DNA of 12,857 nucleotides from Mageeibacillus sp. UBA1243 (GCA_002308595.1 DBWH01000016.1:1-12857), one strand, 5' to 3'. Counted from the first letter of the stretch, positions 1 to 6,801 are shown. The notes: generated by a model from the letters alone, not told the origin. Made by a program: numbers and translations.

Positions 1-19
1 ATTGCCGGGTTTAGAAAAG

Positions 20-50
20 ACGGACATCTTTAACGGATGCCCGTTTTTTT
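20..50 (+). terminator. Intrinsic terminator of an off-window gene
   Basis: A 9-bp stem with one mismatch (20-28 with 36-44) and a 7-nt loop is followed by a run of seven T on the plus strand. No coding sequence precedes it inside the window, so it presumably ends a plus-strand gene lying to the left of position 1. Confidence 0.8.
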
Positions 51-112
51 GTTGCCTGAAAAACAGCTTTATTGATCATAGGTGTGTGCAGGGACGGTGG
101 GAGAAACCACAG

Positions 113-144
113 AAAAACCACCGAAATTGACGAAAAAACCACAA
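113..144 (+). repeat. Near-direct repeat, copy A
   Basis: This 32-nt segment begins AAAAACCACCGAAA and ends ACCACAA. It closely matches 612-644, with identical first 14 bases and few differences after. It sits inside the TTGTGGG array and suggests that part of the array arose by duplication. Confidence 0.55.
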
Positions 145-306
145 GCAACCCACAAGAAACCCACAAACGGTCGTGACAGAAGAATAAAACCCACAATTTA
201 GGCCCTCCGGTTGTGGGAAACACGTCGCAAAACCCACAACAAGGCACAAGAAAAGCGCGTTGAGAGGGTTTAAACAATATCGCATAGTGGGAAACATCTT
301 TTAAAA

Positions 307-315
307 TGTGGATAA
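307..315 (-). promoter_or_regulatory. Perfect DnaA-box word TTATCCACA
   Basis: The minus strand reads TTATCCACA, the consensus DnaA box. A one-mismatch relative (TTTTCCACA) lies on the minus strand at 471-479. Both sit in the TTGTGGG array, whose words resemble degenerate DnaA boxes but differ at the normally important fourth base. One perfect 9-mer can arise by chance, so a role in DnaA binding is inference. Confidence 0.35.
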
Positions 316-611
316 AACCGCACGGTGGTGGGTTTTAGGCTGAAAACTTGTGGGTTTTATAGTTGGAAGCTGTATTTGGGGTGAGGATAGAGGGGAATGG
401 CTTGGCGGCTGCAGCAGGGTAAAGCTGTCAGAGGAATCCCGCAAGGGAAACAAGCAGAAGTATGTTCCGCTGTGGAAAAAAACACCGGGATTGTGGGAAA
501 AACAGTAGAAATGAGGGAAACCTGCGCGTAATTGTGGGAAAACTGTGGGAAACCCAAGGGGCAGCCCAAAAACCGACAGCGGAGGTGGGTTAAAAGAACC
601 GAAACCCACAC

Positions 612-644
612 AAAAACCACCGAAAACAATCGAAAAACCCACAA
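612..644 (+). repeat. Near-direct repeat, copy B
   Basis: Second copy of the segment at 113-144. It shares AAAAACCACCGAAA, then diverges slightly and ends CCCACAA, so the end of this copy carries one of the array words. Confidence 0.55.
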
Positions 645-845
645 AGCGCCTTGCGACAGAGCAAGAGATGTGGGTTAAGGTGCCTGGATTGTGGGTTTTA
701 GACTACAGACGGTGGGTTTTTGTAATTATAGTTTTAGTTTCCCACAAATTGTCGGATTTTTACACACTTTTCACACAATGTGTATATTTTGTATAGATTC
801 AGGTACGGAGGCGGCCAGGGCTAAATAAGATTTGATTTGAGAGGG

Positions 846-2177
846 TTACATTGGCGGTTTCTTTTTGGTTTTGGTGAGAAACAAAAATGGGAGGGCTGTA
901 ATTACGAGGACCGGCCAGGCGACGGTTCCGGAGCAGCCTTTGTTTGCGGGCTTGGCGGTTTCTTCATCTGAGGTGCTCTGGGAAGGGGATGAGGTGTCGG
1001 GTGTGTTGGCGGGTTCGGAAGTGGGGGTCTCATCCGGGAAGTCGTATTCTTCAATAGTTGCGGTGGTGTAGGAGAAACCGGGCAGAGGCTCGTTGTCGAT
1101 GGACTTGCCGTTTTTGTAGACTCGCCATTTAGGGACCGCAATTTCGCCGGCGCCAACCCAGAAGCCTATAGCCATATTGCCCGATTTGCGCATAACGATC
1201 AGATATCTTGTGCCGCCGGCAAGAGAGTAGCCGAAGTTAAGCTCAAGAGGTGCGTTGTCCTTGTGATCGAGGACCTCGCCCGTAAAAACCGGTTCCCGGG
1301 AGGTTGTGTAGACGTAGCTGGTGTTCCATTTGTACACCTCGTAGGATACGCTTGAACCGGGGCCGTTGTTGCTCCAGGTGGGCATGGAACTGAAGGTGAT
1401 GCTGAACAGTATCTTGCCGTCCGGAATTTGGTCCGTGAGAATCGCGAATGTGTCCCCGTCGTCAAGCCTTTGAGCATCGGTGGTGGGAGGGCTGAAAACG
1501 GTGACGGGGTCGTCTGTCACAATGGTTGTTCCTGAGGTGCCGCTGAGGGGGAGAAAGTAGTCAATTACATTGGCGTCTTTGATGAAATCCACAAAGAAAC
1601 AGAGGGGGCCTGATGCAGCGGTGCCGCCGAAGGTAATACAATCGTCGGTTTTTGAGACTGTGCCCGTGGGAAGAACTATGTAAGGCTTTGCATCAGAAGT
1701 TTTTTTGGTTATTTGCTTGACGTAAAGAACATATTTACCCGCCGGAAGAGTTTTTTCCATGGGGAAAATTGCGCCGTAGCCGTTGTCGGAGTCCTGGTGA
1801 AGAGTCTCAGAAAACAGAGGCTCGCCTTGAATGGACTTTTCGGGGGTCTCGTCAAAGGCGTAAATTGAGGTCGTATACTCGGCGTCGGTGAGGTCTGAGG
1901 ACTTCCCTGCCCAGATTCTGGGAAAACCGAACTGGTTAAAAGAGGCGCCGGCGTTGAAAACCGCGTAGACATCGCCAATACAATTCCCTGCGTCATCAAA
2001 CTTGTCAAGCCAGAGGCCCACCTTAGGTGTTCCCACATAGGAGTTGACCCTTTTGGTCTCTGGGTCGACGGAGGGGGCTGACTTGGCGTATGACGCGGGG
2101 ACGGCTTGGGCAGATATGAAAAGGAGCAGCGCCAAAACTGCCGATAAGTATTTCCTGAATGTGCCTGACCCTGACAT
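846..2177 (-). CDS. Secreted membrane-anchored protein of unknown function, paralog 2
   Basis: Family not recognised. The ATG at 2177 is chosen because a GGAGG site sits 12 nt upstream, a strong promoter lies at 2224-2252, and the longer in-frame start at 2324 would run back through a terminator. The 443-aa product has a signal peptide (about 1-31, ending SYA), a predicted extracellular beta-rich region (about 50-375), a Thr/Ser/Pro/Glu-rich linker (380-412), then K-G-C-S-G (413-417), a hydrophobic segment (about 418-434) and a Lys-rich tail. It is clearly paralogous to the upstream neighbour: both share GxWLxxFxxxGxC near residue 54, PAGxY near 145, PTWxN near 266 and RYLIVxxK near 324. The two halves also resemble each other, suggesting an internal domain duplication. 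An extracellular ligand-binding or structural role is inference. Confidence 0.85.
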   Translation of the reverse strand: MSGSGTFRKYLSAVLALLLFISAQAVPASYAKSAPSVDPETKRVNSYVGTPKVGLWLDKFDDAGNCIGDVYAVFNAGASFNQFGFPRIWAGKSSDLTDAEYTTSIYAFDETPEKSIQGEPLFSETLHQDSDNGYGAIFPMEKTLPAGKYVLYVKQITKKTSDAKPYIVLPTGTVSKTDDCITFGGTAASGPLCFFVDFIKDANVIDYFLPLSGTSGTTIVTDDPVTVFSPPTTDAQRLDDGDTFAILTDQIPDGKILFSITFSSMPTWSNNGPGSSVSYEVYKWNTSYVYTTSREPVFTGEVLDHKDNAPLELNFGYSLAGGTRYLIVMRKSGNMAIGFWVGAGEIAVPKWRVYKNGKSIDNEPLPGFSYTTATIEEYDFPDETPTSEPANTPDTSSPSQSTSDEETAKPANKGCSGTVAWPVLVITALPFLFLTKTKKKPPM

Positions 2178-2223
2178 AACCCTTAAGTTCCTCCGTTGTG
2201 CAGCTGCTGTGCGGTGTGAGTTG

Positions 2224-2252
2224 ATTATAGAATAAAACGGGCTGTGTTTCAA
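2224..2252 (-). promoter_or_regulatory. Sigma-A-type promoter of the 846-2177 gene
   Basis: Reading the minus strand, TTGAAA (2247-2252) is separated by 17 nt from a perfect TATAAT (2224-2229). The expected transcription start near 2217 gives a leader of about 40 nt before the ATG at 2177. The -35 box overlaps the T-run of the preceding terminator. Confidence 0.85.
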
Positions 2253-2281
2253 GAAAAAAGGGGCCCCGCGAGCGGGGCCCC
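2251..2281 (-). terminator. Intrinsic terminator after the 2321-3679 gene
   Basis: A perfect 10-bp GC-rich stem (2260-2269 with 2272-2281, 2-nt loop) is followed on the minus strand by TTTTTTCTT. It lies 40 nt past the stop codon of the upstream paralog and separates the two paralog transcripts. Confidence 0.9.
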
Positions 2282-2320
2282 TTGGCGATAAGTCATTCAC
2301 ACAGAATAACTTATTTAATT

Positions 2321-3679
2321 TCAATGTTTTTTCTTGGCGATGACCACCGCCGCAAGAGCGCAGACCGAAATGATTCCGCCGGCAACGAATCCGCCGCAGC
2401 CTGATTTCTTCTTTGAGGTAGACTCCTCGCTGCTGTTCTTCGGAGTGGGGGTGGGTTCTTCCGCCTTTTCGGTGGGATCCTCAACCTTCTCCGTGGGCTG
2501 CACGGGCTCTTCGGTCACAGGCGGTGCCTCTGTCACGTCGGGAGTCGCTGTGGGTGTGGGAACCGGTTCAGGGGTCTCTTCGGGTCCGGAATATGTGGAA
2601 AGTCTGAATTCGCAGGCCGGATAGATGTCTGTTTCTTCTTGATCCTCGAAGAATGCCCATTTCTCCTCGTAACCCTTCTTGATATTGGCGCCTTCCCAGA
2701 AGCCGATGTTGCCCTCGTTGGCTTTGTAAACAACGATGAGGTAGCGGCGTCCGGCGGTAAGTCTTGCGCCGAAGTCAAGGATGAGATCCTGGTTGTCTGT
2801 GTGGTCAACTACTGAACCGGATTTGATCGGAATGCCGCTGTAGGTGGTCTCGTAGTCCGTATCCCAAACGTATACGTCCCAGTCGAGGTCGGAGTCGTGG
2901 TTTGTGTTGTTCCATGTAGGAGCTGCCTTGAATGTGAAATATCTGAGAACCTTGCCCTCAGGAATCTCTTCGGTGAGGATTGCGTAGTCTGCTATCGTTA
3001 GCTGGTGGGCGCCGCCTGTACGCTGAACCAGCTGAACAGCCTTGTCATCTTTAAATACCTGAGCGCTCTTCCACTGGATTGCCTTGAAGAAAGCGCTGCT
3101 TTCCACCGATCCGTCGTAAACAACCGAGAAAGCAAAGCTTACAGAACCGTTGAGGGAGCCGTATTCAATAATGTCTGTAGAGTAGAGATCCTCTGCAGCG
3201 GGGAGTACGGCGTAAGGTCCGGGGCTCTCAAGTTCCGGGTTGTCCGTAATCTGCGAGATTTTGAAAATGTACTGTCCCGCGGGGATGGACTTGCCGAAAT
3301 CGATTGTATAGTTGTTTGTGTCGCCTTCAAGTGCATCCTCATTTGTGAAGATGGGCTCTGCCGCCAATGACGCATCTTTCTCTCCGGTGAAGTTGAAAAG
3401 CTCGAAGCGAACCGAGGAATTCTGATTGTTTTCGGATCTGCCCGCATATAACGTGGGAAGAACTATAGCTGTGAAAGGCGCTGCAGCATTGAAGATTGTA
3501 TATGCATAAGCGTTGCAGACACCTTCTTCATTGAATCTGTTGAGCCAAATTCCGGGCTCGTGATCGCCGGAATAGTTTAGCGCCGTTGCTGATCCCGCTT
3601 CTTCGTCTGCCGACACGGCTAAAACGCCAAGCGACAGGACCATCGAAATAATAACCAGAAGGGATATTATTTTCTTCAT
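2321..3679 (-). CDS. Secreted membrane-anchored protein of unknown function, paralog 1
   Basis: Family not recognised; paralog of the 846-2177 product. The ATG at 3679 has GGAGG 9 nt upstream. The 452-aa protein has a classic signal peptide (1-24, AVSA then DEE), a beta-rich region (about 40-360), a long Thr/Pro/Glu/Val linker (365-415), a Lys/Ser patch, then S-G-C-G-G (426-430), a hydrophobic segment (431-448) and KKKH. An internal duplication is visible: residues about 88-145 (VRFELF ... DFGKSIPAGQYIF) and about 264-322 (LDWDVYVW ... DFGARLTAGRRYLI) follow the same pattern of strands ending in FG-x4-AG-x-x-Y. The linker and hydrophobic tail suggest display on the cell surface. No catalytic motif was seen; a carbohydrate or matrix-binding role would be a guess. 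Confidence 0.88.
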   Translation of the reverse strand: MKKIISLLVIISMVLSLGVLAVSADEEAGSATALNYSGDHEPGIWLNRFNEEGVCNAYAYTIFNAAAPFTAIVLPTLYAGRSENNQNSSVRFELFNFTGEKDASLAAEPIFTNEDALEGDTNNYTIDFGKSIPAGQYIFKISQITDNPELESPGPYAVLPAAEDLYSTDIIEYGSLNGSVSFAFSVVYDGSVESSAFFKAIQWKSAQVFKDDKAVQLVQRTGGAHQLTIADYAILTEEIPEGKVLRYFTFKAAPTWNNTNHDSDLDWDVYVWDTDYETTYSGIPIKSGSVVDHTDNQDLILDFGARLTAGRRYLIVVYKANEGNIGFWEGANIKKGYEEKWAFFEDQEETDIYPACEFRLSTYSGPEETPEPVPTPTATPDVTEAPPVTEEPVQPTEKVEDPTEKAEEPTPTPKNSSEESTSKKKSGCGGFVAGGIISVCALAAVVIAKKKH

Positions 3680-3727
3680 TTTGTTTACCTCCGTTCAATT
3701 GTTGTTTGAAACCGGCTCATTATTAAA

Positions 3728-3817
3728 GCCGAAATGTTAAATTAATGCCGAAATCATCCCCTTAATCGATTTCGGACCGATTCTTTTTACGTCAAGCACA
3801 AGTATAACACATTTCGG
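3728..3817. repeat. Four ATTTCGG repeats upstream of paralog 1
   Basis: The 7-mer CCGAAAT / ATTTCGG occurs four times: as GCCGAAAT at 3728-3735 and 3747-3754 (19 nt apart), and as ATTTCGG at 3769-3775 and 3811-3817. Copies at 3748-3754 and 3769-3775 form an inverted pair. They lie in the probable promoter and leader of the 2321-3679 gene, so a regulator-binding or RNA-structure role is possible. Confidence 0.45.
3801..3806 (-). promoter_or_regulatory. Possible extended -10 promoter of paralog 1
   Basis: The minus strand reads TGTTATACT, an extended -10 (TGn before TATACT at 3801-3806). The sequence at the expected -35 position is only T-rich and does not match TTGACA. It would give a leader of about 115 nt containing the ATTTCGG repeats. 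A TTGACG just downstream has no suitable -10, so this call is tentative. Confidence 0.4.
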
Positions 3818-3891
3818 GAGTAAAGAAAAGGAAAAAAGCGAAGCCGCCAATGAAACCTTTCCGGACAGCGCGAAAACCCTTTAAAAACCGT

Positions 3892-4617
3892 TCAAACAAC
3901 CCTGAAGAAAGCTTTTTTTGAAGAATAATCGAAAGCCGCAGCCCCCGAATCACCGGAAGGCGCGGGGCAGAGGAGAATTGAGTTGCAGTCTAAGGGGTTG
4001 GTTACGACGGGAAATTCCTTGCCGGATATGTCGAAAAGACTGCCCCCCGAAAGACCGGTCCTGCCGCATTTGCCGCATTTATAGGTGTTACCCTCGGCTG
4101 CGAAGCAGTGCTCGCTGCGCATGACGATTTTCCGTGCCCCGAGAGCGACCTCCGGAATGAGGCCTTCGGGAAACCTGTCGATAAGAGCTCTGTGCTCCGG
4201 AATGTCAAGCTCAGGAAGGATGGCGGCGGAATCAAGCTTTCCGCGCCAGAATTCTGCTGCAGACGCGTTGGTTATGTTTAAGGAAACGTCGCCCGCCGCG
4301 AAAATGTCTGAGCGGGAGATATTGGCGGCTTTCATAAGCTCGCAGAGGGTCTCGTAGTCGCCAATGTTCTGCAGCGTGAACCCGTCAAAATGCTTTGAAA
4401 ACTCGCCAAAACGTTCACAGAAGGCGCGGTAGGCCTTTCCCTTGGAGATGAAAGGGAAGGAAAGAAGAAGCTTTGAACCGGTATTGTTTCCGGAAGACTT
4501 CCTGTCGGGCAGAGGCTCGCCGAGAAGATAAGGAATGCAGGAGACGTGGACAAGGTCCGCAGATTGTATTATTTCGTCCGAAAGCTCGGCGGGAGAAAAA
4601 ACAAAGGCGGAAATCAT
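3892..4617 (-). CDS. U32 peptidase-family protein, C-terminal half (split RlhA-type)
   Basis: This 241-aa protein resembles the second barrel that follows the DUF3656 insert in long U32-family proteins. Its N-terminal part ends in a segment like the U32 barrel (about 100-165). Then comes a Cys cluster pattern: C171 (SEHC), C181 and C184 (KCGKC), and C211, with LFDISGKEFPV (194-204) between. The start codon overlaps the stop of the preceding gene by 4 nt (ATGA), so translation is probably coupled and the two chains probably act together. Members such as E. coli RlhA and TrhP modify RNA (hydroxylation of 23S rRNA or tRNA wobble uridine) rather than act as proteases. That activity is inferred here from the family. 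The full-length homologues I recall carry both halves on one chain. Confidence 0.8.
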   Translation of the reverse strand: MISAFVFSPAELSDEIIQSADLVHVSCIPYLLGEPLPDRKSSGNNTGSKLLLSFPFISKGKAYRAFCERFGEFSKHFDGFTLQNIGDYETLCELMKAANISRSDIFAAGDVSLNITNASAAEFWRGKLDSAAILPELDIPEHRALIDRFPEGLIPEVALGARKIVMRSEHCFAAEGNTYKCGKCGRTGLSGGSLFDISGKEFPVVTNPLDCNSILLCPAPSGDSGAAAFDYSSKKAFFRVV

Positions 4618-6131
4618 AGAGGACGCCTCCCTTCGCGTATGGCGGTCAGGGCGGAAACTGCCTCCCTGCGCAGCTTTTTGAGGCTTGAAAATGTAATGAA
4701 GCCGCAGTCCCCGGAGATTTCGACGGATTTGACCTCAAAAGGAGTGCCTCCGGTTGCGGATATTATCTCTTTGAGGGCTGCCTCAGGGGCGCCGGCTCCC
4801 TGCACAAAAGGAACCGAGGAGCCGGCGCAGTCAATTCCGTCCGAATATGTGAGGGTGACAAGGCCTGCGGAGGCGGACAGCCTCGCTGTCACCGGTACCC
4901 GGCGAAGCTCGGCTCCTTTCGCAAACGACTTCTGCAGCTCCTTCAGGTATCTTTGGTCGAGCGTCTTGCAGATTAAAAGAGGTTCTTTGAGCTGCTTCGG
5001 GACGGTTCCGGAAACGGTTATCCGGACGGTGTCGCCGGGTGATGCAAGCTGCGTTCTTTCGCCTTTTTTTTCGATGATATTGACGGTTCCGCCAAAATCG
5101 GGGCTTGCCGCAAACGAGATGCCGTCGCCGGGGGAGAGAGGCTCGCGGAGGGAGACATTGGCGGTAAACAGGTCGGTGTTGTTCTTGCGGAACTGAGTGA
5201 TTTTTCCGCGGATTTCGCCGCAGGGGAGACCGGTCTTGCCGGCATAGGACAGTGTGATGTCTTTTTTGGGAAGCTTTCCGAGCTGGTGGCCGGAGCAGAA
5301 ACCGCCGCGGCTGAAAATGACCGTAAGGTTTTTCATGTCCTGAGTGACGTCGGCGCCCGGGTTTTCGAGCGCGTGCCTGTAAGCCCTTGTGACCGCGGCA
5401 ACGTACTCGGGGGACTTGAGCCGCCCCTCTATTTTCAGCGAGGTGACGCCTGTGGCCGTGAGCTTCTCGAGGTACGGGAGGGTGCAGAGGTCTGCGGGCG
5501 AGAGCAGGTGCTTTTCGCTGTTTTTATCGTTGTTATAGGAATATTTTAACCGGCAAGGTTGCGAGCATGTGCCCCTGTTTCCGCTTCTCCCCGCAGTGAA
5601 AAAGCTGAGCATGCACTGGCCCGAGTAGGACATGCAGAGAGCCCCGTGGCAGAAAACCTCTGTCTCCATGATGCCCGCGCCCGCAAGCTCCTCAATCTCG
5701 GGAAGGCTGAGCTCTCTGGCAAGCACGGCGCGTGAAAAACCGAGCGCCTTGGCCATTTTCAGACCCTGAAGGTTCATCACGGTCATCTGCGTCGAGGCGT
5801 GAAGTTTTGCGCCCACAACCCCCGCGAGCTTTTCCGCAAGACCTATGTCCTGCAGAATAAAAGCGTCTACACCGAGACGGTCGGCTTCCTTCGCCATCTC
5901 GACCGCGGACGCAAGTTCCGAATCCTTCAAAAGCGTATTTAACGCGACGTGAATCTTAACACCCCTCACGTGGGCATATGAAACCCACTCGCCAAGGTTT
6001 TCAAGCGAGAAATTGGCCGCTCCCGCCCGGGCGCTGAAGCTCGTCAGACCAAGGTATATTTCGTCGGCGCCGTTCTGAACTCCGGCAACGAGACATTCGG
6101 GGTTCCCCGCAGGGGAGAGCAAAAAAGCCAT
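4614..6131 (-). CDS. U32 peptidase-family protein, N-terminal half with DUF3656-like domain
   Basis: This 505-aa protein starts MAFLLSPAGNPE, the usual U32 N-terminus. It carries the U32 signature EVFCHGALCMSYSGQCMLS (158-176), followed by GRSGNRGTCSQPC (181-193) and SLKIEGRLKSPEYVAAV (231-247). C166, C173, C189 and C193 are placed like the Fe-S ligands of RNA-hydroxylating U32 enzymes (RlhA, TrhP). Residues about 290-390 look like the small beta domain, and about 400-500 (GGTPFEVKSVEI ... LRREAVSAL) like the DUF3656 insert. The chain then stops where the second barrel should begin, and that part is encoded by the overlapping next gene. It lies 7 nt after zapA, an arrangement common in Clostridia. 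No strong ribosome binding site is seen, so coupling to zapA is likely. Confidence 0.92.
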   Translation of the reverse strand: MAFLLSPAGNPECLVAGVQNGADEIYLGLTSFSARAGAANFSLENLGEWVSYAHVRGVKIHVALNTLLKDSELASAVEMAKEADRLGVDAFILQDIGLAEKLAGVVGAKLHASTQMTVMNLQGLKMAKALGFSRAVLARELSLPEIEELAGAGIMETEVFCHGALCMSYSGQCMLSFFTAGRSGNRGTCSQPCRLKYSYNNDKNSEKHLLSPADLCTLPYLEKLTATGVTSLKIEGRLKSPEYVAAVTRAYRHALENPGADVTQDMKNLTVIFSRGGFCSGHQLGKLPKKDITLSYAGKTGLPCGEIRGKITQFRKNNTDLFTANVSLREPLSPGDGISFAASPDFGGTVNIIEKKGERTQLASPGDTVRITVSGTVPKQLKEPLLICKTLDQRYLKELQKSFAKGAELRRVPVTARLSASAGLVTLTYSDGIDCAGSSVPFVQGAGAPEAALKEIISATGGTPFEVKSVEISGDCGFITFSSLKKLRREAVSALTAIREGRRPL

Positions 6132-6138
6132 GAGAAAA

Positions 6139-6516
6139 TCACTCGACAGTGCCGCCGAGCTTTAAAATGAGCACCTTTTCCTTGAGTTTTTCGTTCTCCT
6201 CCCTGAGCTTTTTGATCTCTTTAACGACGGAGGCGTGCTCAGCGGAAAGGCTGTCAAACTGTTCAAGGAGCTGCTTTGAATCATTTTTGAGAGAGGTCAG
6301 CTGTTCCTGAGTCTTAAAAAGCGTGTCGGCAAGGTCGATCGACAGTATCGCCAATGTGATCGAGTCCGAATAGATCATGCCCGACTTGTCCTTTGATTTT
6401 TCGATTCTGGAATTCAGATAATATTCAATCTTGCGAATGTACTCTTCCGACTCTTCGGCGGTGATGGGGTACTTCGCCCCGTTGAGATTAATTGTAAACT
6501 TCTTAAGCTCGCTCAT
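6139..6516 (-). CDS. zapA: Cell division protein ZapA
   Basis: The 125-aa product fits ZapA, which binds and bundles FtsZ filaments at the division ring. Residues 1-55 hold the globular part (KKFTINLNGAKYPI, then EEYIRKIEYYLNSRI), and about 60-118 form a long coiled coil (ILSIDLADTLFKTQEQL ... KKLREENEKLKEKV). The ATG at 6516 has GGAGG 6 nt upstream and begins MSELKKF; the longer frame reaching to 6741 adds an unlikely hydrophobic, basic stretch and would start upstream of the promoter. It is first in an operon with the split U32 gene pair, a common Firmicutes arrangement. Confidence 0.93.
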   Translation of the reverse strand: MSELKKFTINLNGAKYPITAEESEEYIRKIEYYLNSRIEKSKDKSGMIYSDSITLAILSIDLADTLFKTQEQLTSLKNDSKQLLEQFDSLSAEHASVVKEIKKLREENEKLKEKVLILKLGGTVE

Positions 6517-6583
6517 GATTATCCTCCGTATTTTTTTGAGGCGTAAGTCTTGTTTGCGCCTGTTTTTCTTTTGCAGCACAGAA

Positions 6584-6612
6584 AGTATAGCAGAAAACAG
6601 GGCCGTCCTCAA
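6584..6612 (-). promoter_or_regulatory. Promoter of the zapA-U32 operon
   Basis: On the minus strand TTGAGG (6607-6612) is followed after exactly 17 nt by TATACT (6584-6589). The leader to the zapA ATG would be about 60 nt. Confidence 0.75.
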
Positions 6613-6650
6613 GGAAATTCCGCAAAAAACGCCAAAAACCGCCAAGAAAA

Positions 6651-6686
6651 CGCCCCGCGCCAAAGGCGGGAAGAAGGCGCGGGGCG
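6651..6686 (-). terminator. GC-rich hairpin between divergent promoters, terminator-like on the minus strand
   Basis: A perfect 11-bp stem (6651-6661 with 6676-6686) and a 14-nt loop are followed on the minus strand by TTTTCTTGG and more T-rich sequence. No minus-strand gene feeds into it, so if it terminates anything it would be antisense transcripts from the GH2-like gene. It could instead be a structured DNA element between the two divergent promoters. Confidence 0.5.
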
Positions 6687-6719
6687 GGCGCGGGAGGCAT
6701 TGGCGGCAAAATGATTTTT

Positions 6720-6748
6720 TTGACTTTTGGGGAAATAGCAATTATAAT
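6720..6748 (+). promoter_or_regulatory. Promoter of the GH2-like/HAD unit
   Basis: TTGACT (6720-6725) is followed after 17 nt by a perfect TATAAT (6743-6748). The transcript would start near 6755, leaving a leader of roughly 47 nt before the ATG at 6802. Confidence 0.88.
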
Positions 6749-6801
6749 GGCGGGGACAGAAACGAAGCGGAAGACCGCTGTTTTGGGAAGCGTTCGGGCA
6801 G

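Larger units (their letters stand above)
96..746. repeat. Array of TTGTGGG / CCCACAA words in gene-free DNA
   Basis: This stretch has no believable gene; its open frames are low-complexity shadows. It holds 14 copies of TGTGGG on either strand, starting at 149, 160, 190, 212, 233, 349, 492, 533, 544, 605, 638, 669, 690 and 741. Eleven of them are the 7-mer TTGTGGG, usually followed by TTT or AAA. Looser GTGGG copies occur near 96, 285, 328, 595 and 711. Only one other CCCACAA was seen in the rest of the window (5813). Spacing is irregular and orientation mixed, so it is not a CRISPR array or a simple tandem repeat. The DNA from about 720 to 795 is very AT-rich. A protein-binding array (DnaA-like or another factor) is one reading; the function is unknown. 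Confidence 0.75.

Noticed and set aside
96..746. CRISPR array
   Set aside because: The repeated word is only 7-11 nt, occurs in both orientations and has no regular spacing; no cas genes are near.
11..796. Several open frames on both strands in the left region
   Set aside because: They are Phe/Cys/Gly- or Pro/Lys-rich readings of the TTGTGGG array, overlap each other, lack convincing ribosome binding sites and show no recognisable domain.
780..800. Promoter-like TATATT/TATAGA on the plus strand facing the surface paralogs
   Set aside because: The AT-rich sequence allows several poor matches and no plus-strand gene follows; an antisense RNA cannot be supported from sequence alone.
2178..2324. 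N-terminal extension of the 846-2177 protein to an ATG at 2324
   Set aside because: It would translate through the terminator and promoter and displace the signal peptide; the ATG at 2177 has GGAGG and a signal sequence directly after it.
3831..3850. Terminator after the U32 gene pair (minus strand)
   Set aside because: There is a T-run, but the preceding hairpin has only a 3-bp stem, too weak to support a call.
4546..5549. Plus-strand open frames opposite the U32 gene
   Set aside because: They are antisense shadows of a strongly supported gene with the U32 signature.
6517..6741. N-terminal extension of ZapA
   Set aside because: It runs upstream of the zapA promoter and through the GC-rich hairpin, and adds a basic hydrophobic segment not known in ZapA.
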